Positions 33,433-45,998 of a stretch of DNA of 64,000 nt are shown piece after piece. The position numbers and the translations under genes are program-made. A model generated the notes under the pieces. It was given only the letters and a program-made list of their open reading frames with translations. It searched no databases and was not told the origin of the DNA. The stretch lies in NCBI GenBank assembly GCA_037962975.1, contig CM075675.1, positions 46,174,501 through 46,238,500 on the forward strand, written 5' to 3'. Position 1 is the stretch's first letter. Each line of letters begins with the position of its first letter. This stretch comes from Clitoria ternatea (lineage: Eukaryota; Streptophyta; Magnoliopsida; Fabales; Fabaceae).

Positions 33433-34326
33433 ATGGCTGAAAGAGAGCAAGAAATTGAAAATCTCAGGAGTGAAGTTAACCAGCTAAGGAAACAAGTGGC
33501 AGAGATGGTCAGACTTTTAGAAAAGAAGATCATAGAAGGGGAACTCTCCGCGGGTGTCAAGGATGACCAACATGTACCAACCATGCCACTCCACCTGCCT
33601 GGACTAACAAAAGACCAAACTCCCTCATTTCATAACCAACAAGGAGATCATGATTCACAAACAATGAACCCCTATATTTCACGGTCCTCCCAGTCGCCTG
33701 GGGCTCCTATCACAAGAATGTCTGCATCGGGAGATAAGGGGAAGAGAAAAGGGGATGCTAATTCCACTTCCCGTAATCAAAAAATGGCCCAACCAGGACT
33801 AATGACTCATAATCCCTTTCAACCTACCAGTCTCCCTACACCTTACATGGCCGTCACCACCCCTAACCAGACTTCCACTTTTTTCCCTTTTCCACTCTGC
33901 TTTCGTCCGTATATCCCTCAAACACCTTCCCATTCTCACTTGCCACAGCCCTACTATCCCTTACTAAGGCAGACTCAACCACCCAATCCAGACCGAAACA
34001 CAATAAGATTCACTGATGGACAAAAATCGGTCCGGTTCGACCCTATTCCCATAACCTACACAGAACTTTTGCCTTACCTTATCCATAATTCCCTTGCGGT
34101 ACCCTGTCCATTAAAACCATTAATTCCTCCTTACCCCAAAGGTTATAATCCTAACACCCGATGTGATTACCATGCTGGGGCCCCAGGACACTCTACTGAA
34201 GATTGTCAGGCTTTGAAATTCAAAGTGAGGGATCTGATTAAAGCCAAGTGGCTGGATTTCCAGGAAGGAGTTCCCTTTACAATCATAAACCCCAGGTCGG
34301 ACTATGAGAGTCCTGGATCAGAATGA
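33433..34326 (+). CDS. gag: Shortened gag of element B (297 aa, open)
   Basis: The frame starts with a coiled coil (QEIENLRSEVNQLRKQVAE) like A's gag, passes through a Pro-rich linker, and carries the zinc-knuckle variant CDYHAGAPGHSTEDC near residue 240. The capsid-like middle of A's gag (the part around PLTWYNHLE) is missing, so this is a fusion of gag's two ends. It has no stop, unlike A's gag. Whether it is translated is unknown. It could help packaging in trans, or simply remain open because the insertion is young. After the stop at 34324 the sequence continues with remnants of the gag-pol intron. Confidence 0.7.
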   Translation: MAEREQEIENLRSEVNQLRKQVAEMVRLLEKKIIEGELSAGVKDDQHVPTMPLHLPGLTKDQTPSFHNQQGDHDSQTMNPYISRSSQSPGAPITRMSASGDKGKRKGDANSTSRNQKMAQPGLMTHNPFQPTSLPTPYMAVTTPNQTSTFFPFPLCFRPYIPQTPSHSHLPQPYYPLLRQTQPPNPDRNTIRFTDGQKSVRFDPIPITYTELLPYLIHNSLAVPCPLKPLIPPYPKGYNPNTRCDYHAGAPGHSTEDCQALKFKVRDLIKAKWLDFQEGVPFTIINPRSDYESPGSE

Positions 34327-36779
34327 TAAGGAGAGGCTGGAAGCATGGAGAGGATGAAAGCTTTATGATTTGCACGCCAAGTGAAGAGGTTCATGACCAT
34401 GAGACCATCTAGCTCTTTACGGCTTTAAACTTCTGCTTTATGGCTTTTTCAACCCAAATGCTATGCCTAAGGCGTTGGGATATTTTATGTAATAAGGGCA
34501 AAAACATGTTTTTATCATTTCAGGTTTTTCTTAATGAATGCATATCAAATTTCAAAATGTTTCCGTTTGCTTCCCGTATTTGTTTTAACACTCCCTTTGT
34601 CCATTGGCTCTCTTTTATTTTCCCTCCTTCTCTTTACCGTCATACATTAAGAAAAAAACAAACAAAAAAAAAAACAAAAGCAAGACAAAAACAAAAAATA
34701 TCCATCCAAAGATGATCCTTCTGAGAATAACGAGATCACAATCCTATTTCATAACTTTGACCGCTTGCTTGATCATGCTGACGAAAAGGGTAATAAGGGC
34801 AAAAGTTCTTTGACCAAATTAACCAGGATATTTGAGTAAGGGGTATCTAGCTTTATCCAGGAGCGTTCAACAAAGTCAATGCACGAAGCAAAAAGGGTCC
34901 ATGAATGACTAAAAATTGATCAAATCGACTCGGAAGACGAACTCTACAATGAATAATGGCATATCTACCTTTCAAGGAAGTATTAGTATTGACCAATATG
35001 AATGGCAAAGACTTGCTAGAGCTCATAAACGTAAACATGGTCAAGAAATACTCTACCAAAAAAAAAAAGGGAAAAGAAGAAAGGAGTCAAGGTTGGTGCC
35101 CTACGCTTATACCAAATAGGGCAAGCTGATTCATAGATCAAATTATCACTCTTCCACATGGGGACATAAAAGTTATCAAGCTAAGAACGCGACAAAAACG
35201 ATGTGTCATCTGTGTCGCAATCAACACCCCAACGCAAAGGAGGTATAATTGTTCCCCTACCAGTGTATCTAAGGGAATAATCTACTGTGATACCGTTAAA
35301 TATCATAGTTATCTGCCACATTGGCTAAAGGTGAATAAAACAGTTAGACTGTAATGGAGGTACCAAGGGGGGCGTATAAAAAAAGAAGAAAAAAAAAACA
35401 AAAACAAAAACAAAAACAAAAAAAATAAAGAAGAAGAAAAACGATGAAAAAGAAAAGATGTACAGACTCGGATTGAGCCCCCTCATTGGTGCTGGAAACG
35501 GTTCACCCCTGTTTCCTTGGATACATGGTGTTGGAGAACTTTCCTATTAACATCTATTCCCCACAAGACGAGACTAAAACAAGAGAGGTCAAATAAGCTC
35601 ATTATCAATCAGCTTAAACCTTTATCGTGAAGGACGCAACCTTGAAAAAAAAAGAAAAAAAAGAACAAAGCGAAACATGCTCGCTAGGCTGAAAACCTGG
35701 GAAGGCAGCCTAGGCAAAAGTTAGAGCAACCTGGTAAGCTGAAAACCTGAATAGGCAGCTCAGGCAATAAATTGGATCAAGATTTTGGCAGAGTAATTTT
35801 CTTATAGGAATGGTTCACTTTCAAGTTAAGGCATAAGGACCGTAGCCCAACTACCCTTTTTCAGAGGCAAGATCGAATGGTGAATTCAAAGTAGTGATGT
35901 GGGATTGAGATACACGTTGTTCTCAGTAGTTCATTGGAGGATTTGTGAAATCATTCCTATTCCACCCAATTATCAATATTTTCAATGCAACCCCACTTGC
36001 TTCTTTGGCCTACTTTTTCCCACTCCCCGCTCAACTTGTAAATACAATCTCACCTCTTTTGATACGTGTTCATATTGAGATTTCCCCTGATTTGATAAGA
36101 CATATGTTTTCCCTTAATATATAAAAATGAGAAGATAATGAAAATTTAAAGTCATGAGGACAAGAAGTTCCTGTTACTTGATCTCGCCTCAAGCAATCAT
36201 TATGAAGACTGGGCCTGACACGTTTCCAAAGCTAGGTTTGTTTTATCTGCTCTGTTTCAGTCATGAGTCACTTCGAATCTCTAAGGATTGTGTTTTTACG
36301 GTAAGTCTTTTCAAGTTCCAATTTGTTTTGTACCACTAACCTTTCTTGCAGGATGTTGTAATAAGTAGATGTGTCAAGTTTCCACCGCCAAAACTGGCAC
36401 TTTCCGGGTGTATGTCTATCAGTCTTCAAAGCTCACTCTTGCCTTTACTCATTAAAGTAGGTCATCCTCGAGTTTCTTCTCATAACCCACCGAAATCATT
36501 GAACACAACACCCTTCTATGGCCAAACGTGACGCCTTTCTGAGTTTCCATTTTGCTTTGAGGTTTCCATGAAGTCCATCAATACCTTGTAGTCGAAACTG
36601 ATATCTTCTCAAGGTTTCTGTCTTGTTCATAAGGCATGTTAGGGGTCACAATTACAAAGATCAACTTGGTATATCCCAATAGCAGTCAAGGATACCCCGT
36701 TCCCTGGTAACGATGTTAAGCATGGATTAATTTGGACGGGATGTCCTGTTAACCCCAAAATCTTTTAAGCCTGGGATTT
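34327..36779 (+). other. Pol-deleted interior of element B
   Basis: No gene. Positions 34440-34700 match the gag-pol intron of A, and about 34705-34800 match the linker after it. Then the sequence leaves pol, and from about 35680 it matches the region after A's integrase (GCTCGCTAGGCTGAAAACC). RT, RNase H and integrase are absent. A hairpin of the R-U5 type (GGACG-GGA-TGTCC with TTAA arms) lies at about 36728-36757, outside the LTRs. Confidence 0.7.
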
Positions 36780-38720
36780 TACCCCAAATCTATCATTCCT
36801 CTCCAAACTGGGGCATCACCCCAAATCCTTCCTCCATGATACCCCTAACCCCTCCAGCTGGATTTTCCGAAACCGGGATAGTTCCCCCCGTTCTCTTTCT
36901 CTCCCAGTCAAGTGGCAATACCCTGAATCGTCTAAAATAGCTTAAACTGGGGCATCCCCCAGAGATCTCTCCTCCAGCAAGTCCGTCGTACATGCCCGGT
37001 GGGATCTCTCTGTCAAGGGATAGTATTCTGATTCACCAAATAGCCAATTGGGGCATCTCCCAAAGATTTCTCTTGTCTTGGTCGAGGGGCATTTTCCCCA
37101 TGATTCTTTTAAATCAAGTCAAATTGGGGCATCACCCCAGGTTTTCTCCTAGCTTAGGGGTAATACCCCTAAATCTTCCCAATCTTTCCCATAACTGGAG
37201 CATCACCCCAGATCCTTATCCCAACTTAGGGGTAGTGCCCCTAAATCTTCCTAATCTTTCCAATAACTGGGGCATCACCCCAGATCCCTCTCTCAGCCAA
37301 AGGACGATGCTCCTAAATCTTTTAATTTTTCCAAAGGACTAGGGCATCCTCCAAATTTTTCCCTTCTATGAGATCTTTCTGTCAAGGGACGGTATCATGA
37401 ATCGCCAAACAAGCTCAAATTGGGGCATCACCCCAAATCTTCCTAGTCAAAAGGGAGTTCCCCTAAAGTCCTTTCAATCTTCATAATTGGGGCATCATTC
37501 CAGGTTTTTTTTCTCCCAGTCAAGGTAATACCGGCAAACTCTTTTGATTTTGTTCAAACTAGGACATCTCTCCAGGCTTCTCTTTCCAATCAAAGGATGG
37601 CATCCCAAACTACCAAATGCTTCCTTGGGTGGGACCTAGACAGATGCTAACCGAATCCTTCTCCAGTGGAATTACACTTCCTAAACAACTCAAAATGGGA
37701 CGTCACTCTAGGTTCATTCTCTTTCACCCTAAGGGACAGTACCCCAAATCACTAAATCCTTCTCGGGCAACTCAAACTAGGGCACCCCACCCATATTTCT
37801 CTCTTTCGGTAAGCCCGCCATACATCCCTGATAGACCCCAGATCCGCTCTCTCGATCAAGGGGCGGTACCTCAAGTTTCCTTCAATCATATTCTAACTAA
37901 GGCATCTCCCCTGATTTCTTTTTCAGTCAAAGGGGAGTACTCTTAAGACTTTCAGTCTTTCCATACTGAGGCACCTCCTCAGATTTCTCCCGGAGTTTAG
38001 GGACAATATGCCAAAATTCAGTCATGGCAAGCCGGGGAATCATCTCAGGTTCATTTCTCTTTCAGGTAAGAGGTAATCCATCAACCTCCTCAAACTGGGG
38101 CATCACCCCAAATGTCTCTTCTTTCAATCAACGGGCAGTTCCACAAAATCCTTACTGCCCAAATCTTCTTCCCCAATAGAGCCATAAATTCCCAAATCCT
38201 TCCCCAGTGGGGCTACACTTCCTAGTCAACCCAAAACCGGGGCATCTCCCCAGATTTCTTTTTTCATTCAAGGGACTGTTCCCCAAGATTCCATCCAATC
38301 ATGTCAAACTGGGGCATCTCCCCGGGTTTATTTTCTCATTCAAGGGGTAGTTCCCCAGGATTTCATCCAATCATGTCAAACTGGGGCATCTCCCCGGGTT
38401 TATTTTTTTTCATTCAAGGGGCAGTCCCCCAACAACCTTCAGTTATATCAAACTGGGGCATCTCCCCAGATTTCTTTCAAAGGGCAGTCCCCCAACAACA
38501 TGCAGTCATATCAAACTGGGGCATCTCCCCAGATTTCATTCTATTTCCTCAGAAGGACAGTTCCCCGACAACCCCCAGATTACTCTGTCCCAACTCACCT
38601 AATACTTTCCCAGTGGTACCATGAAGGTCACCAGGAGGAGTTATCCTTCCCCAGTGGAGCTACACTTCCTAAACAATTCCAACAGGAGCATCACCCCAGG
38701 TATATCCTCTCAATCAAGGG
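36780..38720 (+). repeat. Diverged GGGGCATC minisatellite of element B
   Basis: Units with AACTGGGGCATCACCCCAGAT or AACTGGGGCATCTCCCCGGG words recur at irregular spacing near 64 bp. The last few (38300-38560) are close to the 64-bp unit of element A (15715-16260). Copies become more regular toward the 3' end. Confidence 0.8.
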
Positions 38721-38858
38721 GTAGTTCCCCAACAACCCACAGTCATGTCAAAATGGACCATTCCCTCAAATTAATTCTCTTGCATTCAAAAGGCAGTTTC
38801 CCAAAGACTCGCAGTCATGACAACCAAGGGACAATTCTCCACCTTTACCATTCTGCAA

Positions 38859-39690
38859 ACCAAGGGCCACACCCCGCATTTACCACTCTGCAAATCAAGG
38901 GCCACACCCCACATTTATCTACCTGCAGCCAAGGGCCACACCCCACATTTACCTTTCTGCAAACCAAGGGCCACACCCTACATTTATTTCCCTGTCAACC
39001 AAGGGCCACACCCCACATTTACCACTCTGCAAATCAAGGGCCACACCCCACATTTATCTACCTGCAGCCAAGGGCCATACCCCGTATTTATTTCCCTGTC
39101 AGCCAAGGGCCACACCCCACATTTACCACTCTGCAAATCAAGGGCCACACCCCACATTTATCTACCTGCAGCCAAGGGCCACACCCCACATTTACCTTTC
39201 TGCAAACCAAGGGCCACACCCCACATTTATTTTCCTACAAACCAAGGGCCACACCCCATATTTACTTTCCTGTCAACCAAGGGCCACACCCCACATTTAC
39301 TTTCCTGTCAACCAAGGGCCACACCCCACATTTACTTTCCTACAAACCAAGGGCCACACCCCACATTTGTTTTCCTGCAAACCAAGGGCCACACCCCACA
39401 TTTACTTTCCTGTCAACCAAGGGCCACACCCCACATTTACTTTCCTGTCAACCAAGGGCCACACCCCACATTTACTTTCCTGTCAACCAAGGGCCACACC
39501 CCACATTTATTTTCCTGTCAAACCAAGGGCCATACCCCACATTTACTTTCCTGCAAACCAAGGGCCACACCCCACATTTACTTTCCTGTCAACCAAGGGC
39601 CACACCCCACATTTACTTTCCTACAAACCAAGGGCCACACCCCACATTTCCTGTCAGTCAAGGGCCACACCCCACATTTCCTTTCAGTCA
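38859..39690 (+). repeat. 35-bp minisatellite of element B, about 23 copies
   Basis: The unit contains CCAAGGGCCACACCCCACAT and recurs every 35 bp. Because 35 is not a multiple of three and the unit has no stop, all three frames are open for up to 380 codons; this is not evidence of coding. It takes the place of A's 40-bp array, with unrelated sequence. Confidence 0.93.
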
Positions 39691-39934
39691 AGGGGTAATT
39701 CCCCACTCTTACCTTCCTATCACCCAAGGGACGGTACACCTCCTTTTTGGAAAACAGCTATCTTGATTCTTCAAAAAAAAAAAAACAAAAAAACAAAAAA
39801 ACAAAAAAAAAAAAAAAAGAAGAAGGGAAATAGAGAGGATAGATCAAGAGGTCCCACTTGGCCCCTACATCGGTGTTCATATCTTTACTTCATTTTCACT
39901 TCAAAAACACAGAAAGCTTCGTGTTTCTCCTGTG

Positions 39935-39953
39935 AAAAAGAAGTAAAGAGGGG
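39935..39953 (+). other. Polypurine tract of element B
   Basis: AAAAAGAAGTAAAGAGGGG followed by CATC and the 3' LTR, identical to element A. Confidence 0.8.
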
Positions 39954-39957
39954 CATC

Positions 39958-42429
39958 TGTGAACACCTCTTTTTGTCCGGCCAATTGGTACAGTTCCATC
40001 TTTTGAGCACTCTTTCATGCGCATGGTTCATTTGAAAATTCATAACTCCTTCATACGATCTTTGATTTGCGCAAACCCGGTCTCTAAATTTTCGTAACAA
40101 GATTGTCTACGACTTTTGTGAAGACCTTGAAGGCTGAATCCTTACCAATTGATACAGTTTTAATAATCTTTCTAGACTTGCTCCAGTTTCATGACTGCTC
40201 TGCACATCTTTAAGAAAAAAATCATATCTCCCTCATATGATACTCAAATGACCCCATTCTTTTTTCTATGGCTCCAAATCAAAGAGATCTACAAACTTCA
40301 TGAAGGCCACAAAAGCTAATTCTCCACCCATTTTGCCCAGTGAATTTATTTTGCTTGCAAATGTATTTTCGTCACACTCTGGAGCAGTTTTTGTAGATGG
40401 GCCATATCTCTCTCGTTTCTTGATGGAAATTTTTGTGTCATATATCAAATTAAAGATAAGAGAAAGATCTACAACTTTTATGTTGGACTCTTTTTCAAAT
40501 TTGGCACGCATCAGCCCTCAAATACGCGAGCAAGTTTGTGATGAGTAAAAAGGAGAATGAAAAAGCACCAAACAGCATCATGAATCGATTCAACACATGC
40601 ATGAATCGATTCATGCGTGGAACAGCCCCAAAAAATCAATTTCAAGTGGTTTGAATCGATTCATAGCCCTCCTGAATCGATTCATACGAATATAATGCAC
40701 CCAGGAAGTGAAATTTTGCAAAATGAATCGATTCACAAGCAATTGAATCGATTCATACAGGTTCCAACAGCATTGAATCGATTCTTTCCCTAAATGAATC
40801 GATTCATACGGTTATTTTTGGCCCAGGATTGCATTTTGGAAAGCATGAATCGATTCCTCCCACCAATGAATCGATTCATGAGTGAATAATTGGCCCAGAA
40901 ACACGTTTTCAAGCTTCTGGAAAGTGGGCAATGCACTGAAGATGTTGGGCAAGGCACTAAGCTGATCATGGAGTATTAAATCATGATAATGGAGCACCAT
41001 TGAATTGAAAATTAAGAGTGCTCCTTCCATTGAAAATTAATTATGGCAAATGCTTGCTTTCTAAGTCCTATAAATAGGCACCAAGAGGAAGGCTTGAACA
41101 CACAAACCATTCTTCATTCACAAATTCCTCCCTCATTTGTTCTTCCTCTTCTCTTCTCTGTTGGAGTTTTTCCATACCATTCTTCATTGAAGGCAATCAA
41201 TCCCTTGAAGAAACCATTCGTTCTTCCTCTTCCTCTTTCTCTGTTGGCAATTTCTTCCTCCAGCAATTTTTTCATTTCCAGCAAGTTTTGCATTTTCCAG
41301 CAAGTTTTTTTCATTTCCAGGTTATTATGTTCTTTTCTTTTCTTCTCTTTTCTTTGTAGTTGTTATTGTGTAGTTTCATTTCTTCTTCCAGCAAGTTTCT
41401 TTTCATTTCTAAGTTTTTCATTTCCATGTTATTTTTAATATAGTATGCTTTTTAATGAAAAAAAAATAATAAAATAATAATAATAAAATAAAAATAATAA
41501 TAAAAAATAAGTAATAAGTTTTTCACATGTTTTGTTTTCTAGCCTAAAAATTTCCATTTTTTTTAACAGTGTCGTACGAGAATACTTCCGTCTACACAAT
41601 CTCCTTAGGATCCGTACACGTGCGAAGAACTTCGTTTTGTATGAGTTCCCCATCTCAATAACTTCCATCATCATGTTCCGAGTCAAAAAATTTTTTTTTC
41701 AGAACTACGTAACCCTGATTTCTTGATAATTCAAGAATACGTAGGAGCGGGACTTTAACTCCTGTCGGGCCCATCTTTCTTATTTTTGTTTGCTGATTTA
41801 TTTCCTTACTTTCATGTTTCTTTCATAAATGTTCTTTTTTTTTTACTTCCGTGAAAATCAATTTAGACGTGACGTCTTGTTGATTTCTCCCTAGTTTTTT
41901 GCTCAAGCCTCGCCATAATTCATAGGGAAGAGATACTTGGGACGAGACGTCCCGCTTATCTCTTTCCTATCCCTATCCTTTTTACTCGAGGATGTATAAT
42001 TTAGGCGTGACGCCTTATTAGCATTCTTTTCCCCTCTCTGTCTCATATCGAAGTCGAGTTTAATTCGGATGAAACGTCCCGTTAACCTCGCTTCGACATT
42101 CTATGTTTGTACAAATTCTCTCACTCCATTCCGTCGTTTTTAAATAAAAAAAAGATACAACAATAAAAGGGAAGAAATAAAATATCTTTTGTAAGGCTAT
42201 TTATGTTGTGCGTTTTCAATCTTGGTACTGTTTTTGACAGGCGATGTAGGGTGCTAATACCTTCCCTACTCGTAACCGACTCCCGAACTTGAATCTCAAT
42301 TTTTAACCAGTGCTTTACTGAACTTAGTTTTTTTCCAATGTTTTTTCTATGGATAAAAATGTTGGTGGCGACTCCCTGTTTCATTTTTTCTCTCTTGTTC
42401 GCCGCGCCGTCGCGATCCAGGTTGCGACA
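39958..42429 (+). repeat. 3' LTR of element B (2472 bp)
   Basis: Near-identical to 29552-32024. It carries the palindrome array at 40580-40878, TATA at 41069 and hairpins at 41855-42096. Confidence 0.95.
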
Positions 42430-42434
42430 CTTGC
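42430..42434. repeat. Target site duplication of element B (right)
   Basis: CTTGC, identical to 29547-29551. Both lie within element C's integrase coding sequence. Confidence 0.93.
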
Positions 42435-45400
42435 TTTTCTCAAAACCAAATCTCCGACGTTGAAAGTCCTTGATTGAACTCGCTTGTTGTATCGGAGAAC
42501 AACTTTGGCTTTGATAGCTTGGTCCCTGACAAATGCATCTTCTCTGAGTTCTTGTATGACATCCATTTCTGACGCCAAATTAGCATTATTAGACGCTTCA
42601 GAGAAGTATTTGACCCTTGTGGAAGCAATCTGCAGTTCCACGGGTATCATTGCCTCTACCCCGTATGTCAGGCGATATGGGGATTCGTTAGTAGATGAAT
42701 GAGGCGTTGTTCGGTATGCCCACAGGACGTGGCATAGCTGGTCTGTCCATCCGCCTTTGGCTTCACCAAGGCGTTTCTTTAGTCCTTTCAGCACTTCCCT
42801 GTTGGCCACTTCAGCTTGGCCGTTAGTTTGGGGATGTTCAACGGATGAGAATATCTGGGTTATTCCTAACCCTTCAAGTAAATCTGTGAATTTTCTATCC
42901 GTGAATTGGGTGCCATTATCTGTGACAATCCGTGCTGGGATCCCGAACCGTGTTATAATGTTTTCATACATGAAACGACGAGTTCGGGCTGAAGTAATAT
43001 GTACCACCGACTCTGCTTCTATCCACTTAGTGAAATAGTCGACCCCTACAATGAGATATTTGATGCCCCCAGGAGCAGTTGGAAAGGGGCCCAGAATATC
43101 TAATCCCCATTGGTAGAAGGGCCATGGAACAGCGGATGTGAAGAGTTCTTCTGCCGGTGTGTGGTGAAGATTAGAGAATTTTTGGCAAGCGTCGCATTTT
43201 TTAACGAAGTCAATGGAGTCCTGCTTCATCGTGGGCCACCAGTATCCAGCCCTGAGGATTTTTCGCATTAAGCTTCTTCCTCCGGCGTGGTGTCCACATT
43301 GTCCTTCATGCACTTCCTCCATTACGTCTTGCACCTCATTCTCTTTGAGACAAATCAAATAGGGCACGGAGAGCGCCCTTCTGTAAAGATTACCATCGAT
43401 CATAGTGAAGTATGGTAATTCCCTCCTCAACCTCATCTTTTCCTTCTCATCCGAAGGTAGCTGTCCATCGGCCAAATAACGGATGTAGGGGGCCATCCAT
43501 GTGTCTCCATAAAGAGAGTTTGTCATTATGGCATTTAGAGAAGGGAAAAGAGGAATGTTGGGCGACGTTAATGTGCTTTGAACCAGCGTAGTTGTGCTAC
43601 CTGGTTGTTTGGTGCTTGCTAATCTGGAGAGTATATCCGCTCTAGTATTCTCCTCGCGTGGAACATGCTTGAATTCCATTTTCGAGAATTTCTCTCTCAA
43701 CTCCTTGACACAATTCAAGTATAATTGGAGTTGAGGTTCGCGAGCCTGATAATCTCCTAAGATTTGTGAAATCACCAGTTGTGAATCGCTGCAGAGCGTC
43801 GCCTCACAAGCTCCGATGTCAATTGCAGCTCTCAGTCCGGCCAAACAAGCTTCGTACTCAGCTTGGTTGTTGGATGTTTTGAAATTAAAGCGAAGGGAGA
43901 TTTCCAGGTGTACTCCGTCATCACTTTCTAGAACTACATCTGCTCCAGAGCCCCTTGGATTTGATGAACCATCAACATAAATGGTCCAATAGACACGAGG
44001 GGAATCTGGATCAGTCCCCGTCATTTCCACAATAAAATCAGCCAGGACTTGAGCTTTAATAGCGCTTCGGGGTTCATAAGATATATCAAACTCAGAGAGT
44101 TCAATAGACCATTTGATCATCCTCCCGGCGAGATCGGGCTTGATTAACACAGAACGGAGTGGTAAATCCGTTCTCACTATGATTGGATGGGCGTGAAAGT
44201 ACGGACGCAGCCGTCGAGAGGCCCAAACAACAGCGAGGGCGGCCTTTTCAATTTTTTGATACCGGATCTCAGCACCTTGTAAGGTCTTGCTAGTGAAATA
44301 GACCGGTCTCTGTCCATCGGGGGTTTCTTTTATCAAGGCAACGCCCAAAGCTTCATCTGAAATAGCCAAGTATAGGATGAGTGTGTCTTCGGGGTCAGGC
44401 TTTGTGAGAATGGGAGGTTTGGACAACACCTCCTTAAGCTCTTGGAATGCTTTCTCTTGTTCCTGTCCCCACTCGAACTTCTTGGACTTTTTCAGTATCT
44501 TATAAAGAGGGAGGGATCTATGAGCCATCTTTGGCATGAATCGTGCCAAAGCTGCCACTTTGCCATTCAGGGATTGGACTTCTCTGAGATTCTTTGGACT
44601 TTGCATGTTTAGAATCGTTTGGCATTTCCCTGGATTGGCTTCAATACCGCGTTGAGTTAACATGAAACCCAAGAACTTCCCAGCAGGGACTGCGAAGGTA
44701 CATTTCATCGGGTTTAGCCTCATGTTAAATTCTCTCAAACGGGTGAATACTTGGCGTAGGTCTTCAATATAATCACCTCCAACCGGTGTCTTGGCTATTA
44801 TATCATCGATGTATACTTCAACAAGCTTGGTATGCATACCTTCAAAAACCTTGTTGATCATGCGCTGATATGTTGCCCCAGCATTTTTCAGGCCGAAGCG
44901 CATGACTGTATAGCAAAAGACACCACGATCATTTATAAAAGCTGTTTTTTCTTGATCCTCTTCGCACATCAGAATCTGGTTGTAACCTGAATAAGCATCC
45001 ATGAAGCTCAGGTATTGATAACCAGAGGAATCATCTACCATCTGATCTATATTAGGAAGAGGATAAGGATCCTTTGGACAGCAGCGGTTGAGGTCCACAT
45101 AGTCAATGCACATTCTCCATTTACCATTGGACTTGCGGACCATCACCACATTGGAAAGCCAAGAGGAATAACGGATTTCTTTGATAAATCCGGCCTTCAG
45201 CAATTCCTCAGTTTGCTGGCAAGCTGCCTTCTGTTTCTCTGGGCCCAATCTCCTTTTCTTCTGGGCTACCAGTCTCGTCTCTGGATAGACGGATAATTTA
45301 TGACAGCAGAAAGCAGGGTCTATGCCAGGCATATCGGCTGCAGTCCATGCAAAGAGGTCTTTAAATTCTTTCAGGAGCGTCAGTAGTCGCTGTTCCATTT

Positions 45401-45998
45401 CTGTATCTAGCTTGTCATTAATATGGGTGATCTTTTCTGGAGAATCTCCCAAGATGATGTTTCTGGAACTTCCATCCGGTGTGGGCTTTAATGGGTTGGA
45501 CGGATCAATGTTCAAATCCGCCCTAGGGTCCAGGTCGACAAGGCTTACAGATCCAGCGGCTGCTCCAGCATCATTGAGTTTCCTCTTTTTATTGGAGGCA
45601 TCCAGCTTTGTCATGTTAAGGCTTAGGTTGTAGCAGTACCTAGCCATCTCTTGATCACCCCGGATAAATGAAACAGAATTATCCTTGTCAATGAACTTGA
45701 TAAGGAGATGTGGGGTTGATACAACTGCCTCTATTGCATTTAGTGTGGGGTGGCCTATGATGCCATTAAATGGTGATTTGACATCAATCACTAGCACTCG
45801 GGATTTAACCGTCCTGGCCCCTGGTTCGCCTTCAAACGAAATAAGGGTATCAAGATACCCTTTAGTCGATTGCTTTGCTCCGTTGAAAGCCGTTAGTTCC
45901 TGCGTATAAGGCTGTAAGTCTGAGTCTTTAAAACCCATCCTTTCAAAGCAATTATAGAAAATAACATCGCAGGAACTTCCCTGGTCAACAAAAATTCT
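42430..45998 (-). pseudogene. pol: pol of element C: protease, RT, dual RNase H, integrase
   Basis: Minus-strand frame directly after the stop that ends gag. Protease starts at once (IFVDQGSSCDVIF). RT follows with MCIDYVDLNR and the catalytic YIDD at 44802-44813. A Ty3-type RNase H remnant (SKTLQGAEIRYQKIEKAAL) is followed by a second RNase H (YVDGSSNPRGSG, EYEAC, CSDSQLV, ENTRAD), as expected for Tat elements. Integrase has its HHCC site (HHAGG to CDACQ) and DDE core: D in WGLDILG, D in VTDNGTQF, E in NGQAEVANRE. The frame breaks at 42430, where element B is inserted, and resumes at 29551. Apart from that insertion and the stop at 45999 this pol is open, much better preserved than A's. Confidence 0.92.

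Larger units (their letters stand above)
29552..42429 (+). mobile_element. Element B: non-autonomous Ogre-like element nested in C
   Basis: A 12.9-kb element with 2.47-kb LTRs, TSD CTTGC, primer binding site and polypurine tract. Against element A, ORF1 is reduced to remnants, gag lacks its middle, and protease, RT, RNase H and integrase are absent, yet all cis-acting parts remain. The two LTRs differ at about two bases (near 30350/40756 and 31990/42394) and one A-run length. It must have moved very recently with enzymes supplied by another element; that is inference from the missing pol and the LTR identity. Confidence 0.93.

Noticed and set aside
38859..39690. Possible CRISPR-like array (short regular repeat)
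   Set aside because: Adjacent units without unique spacers, in a plant retrotransposon; it is a minisatellite.
38621..40035. Open frames of 222-381 codons
   Set aside because: They follow the 35-bp minisatellite of element B in all three frames; repeat artefact.
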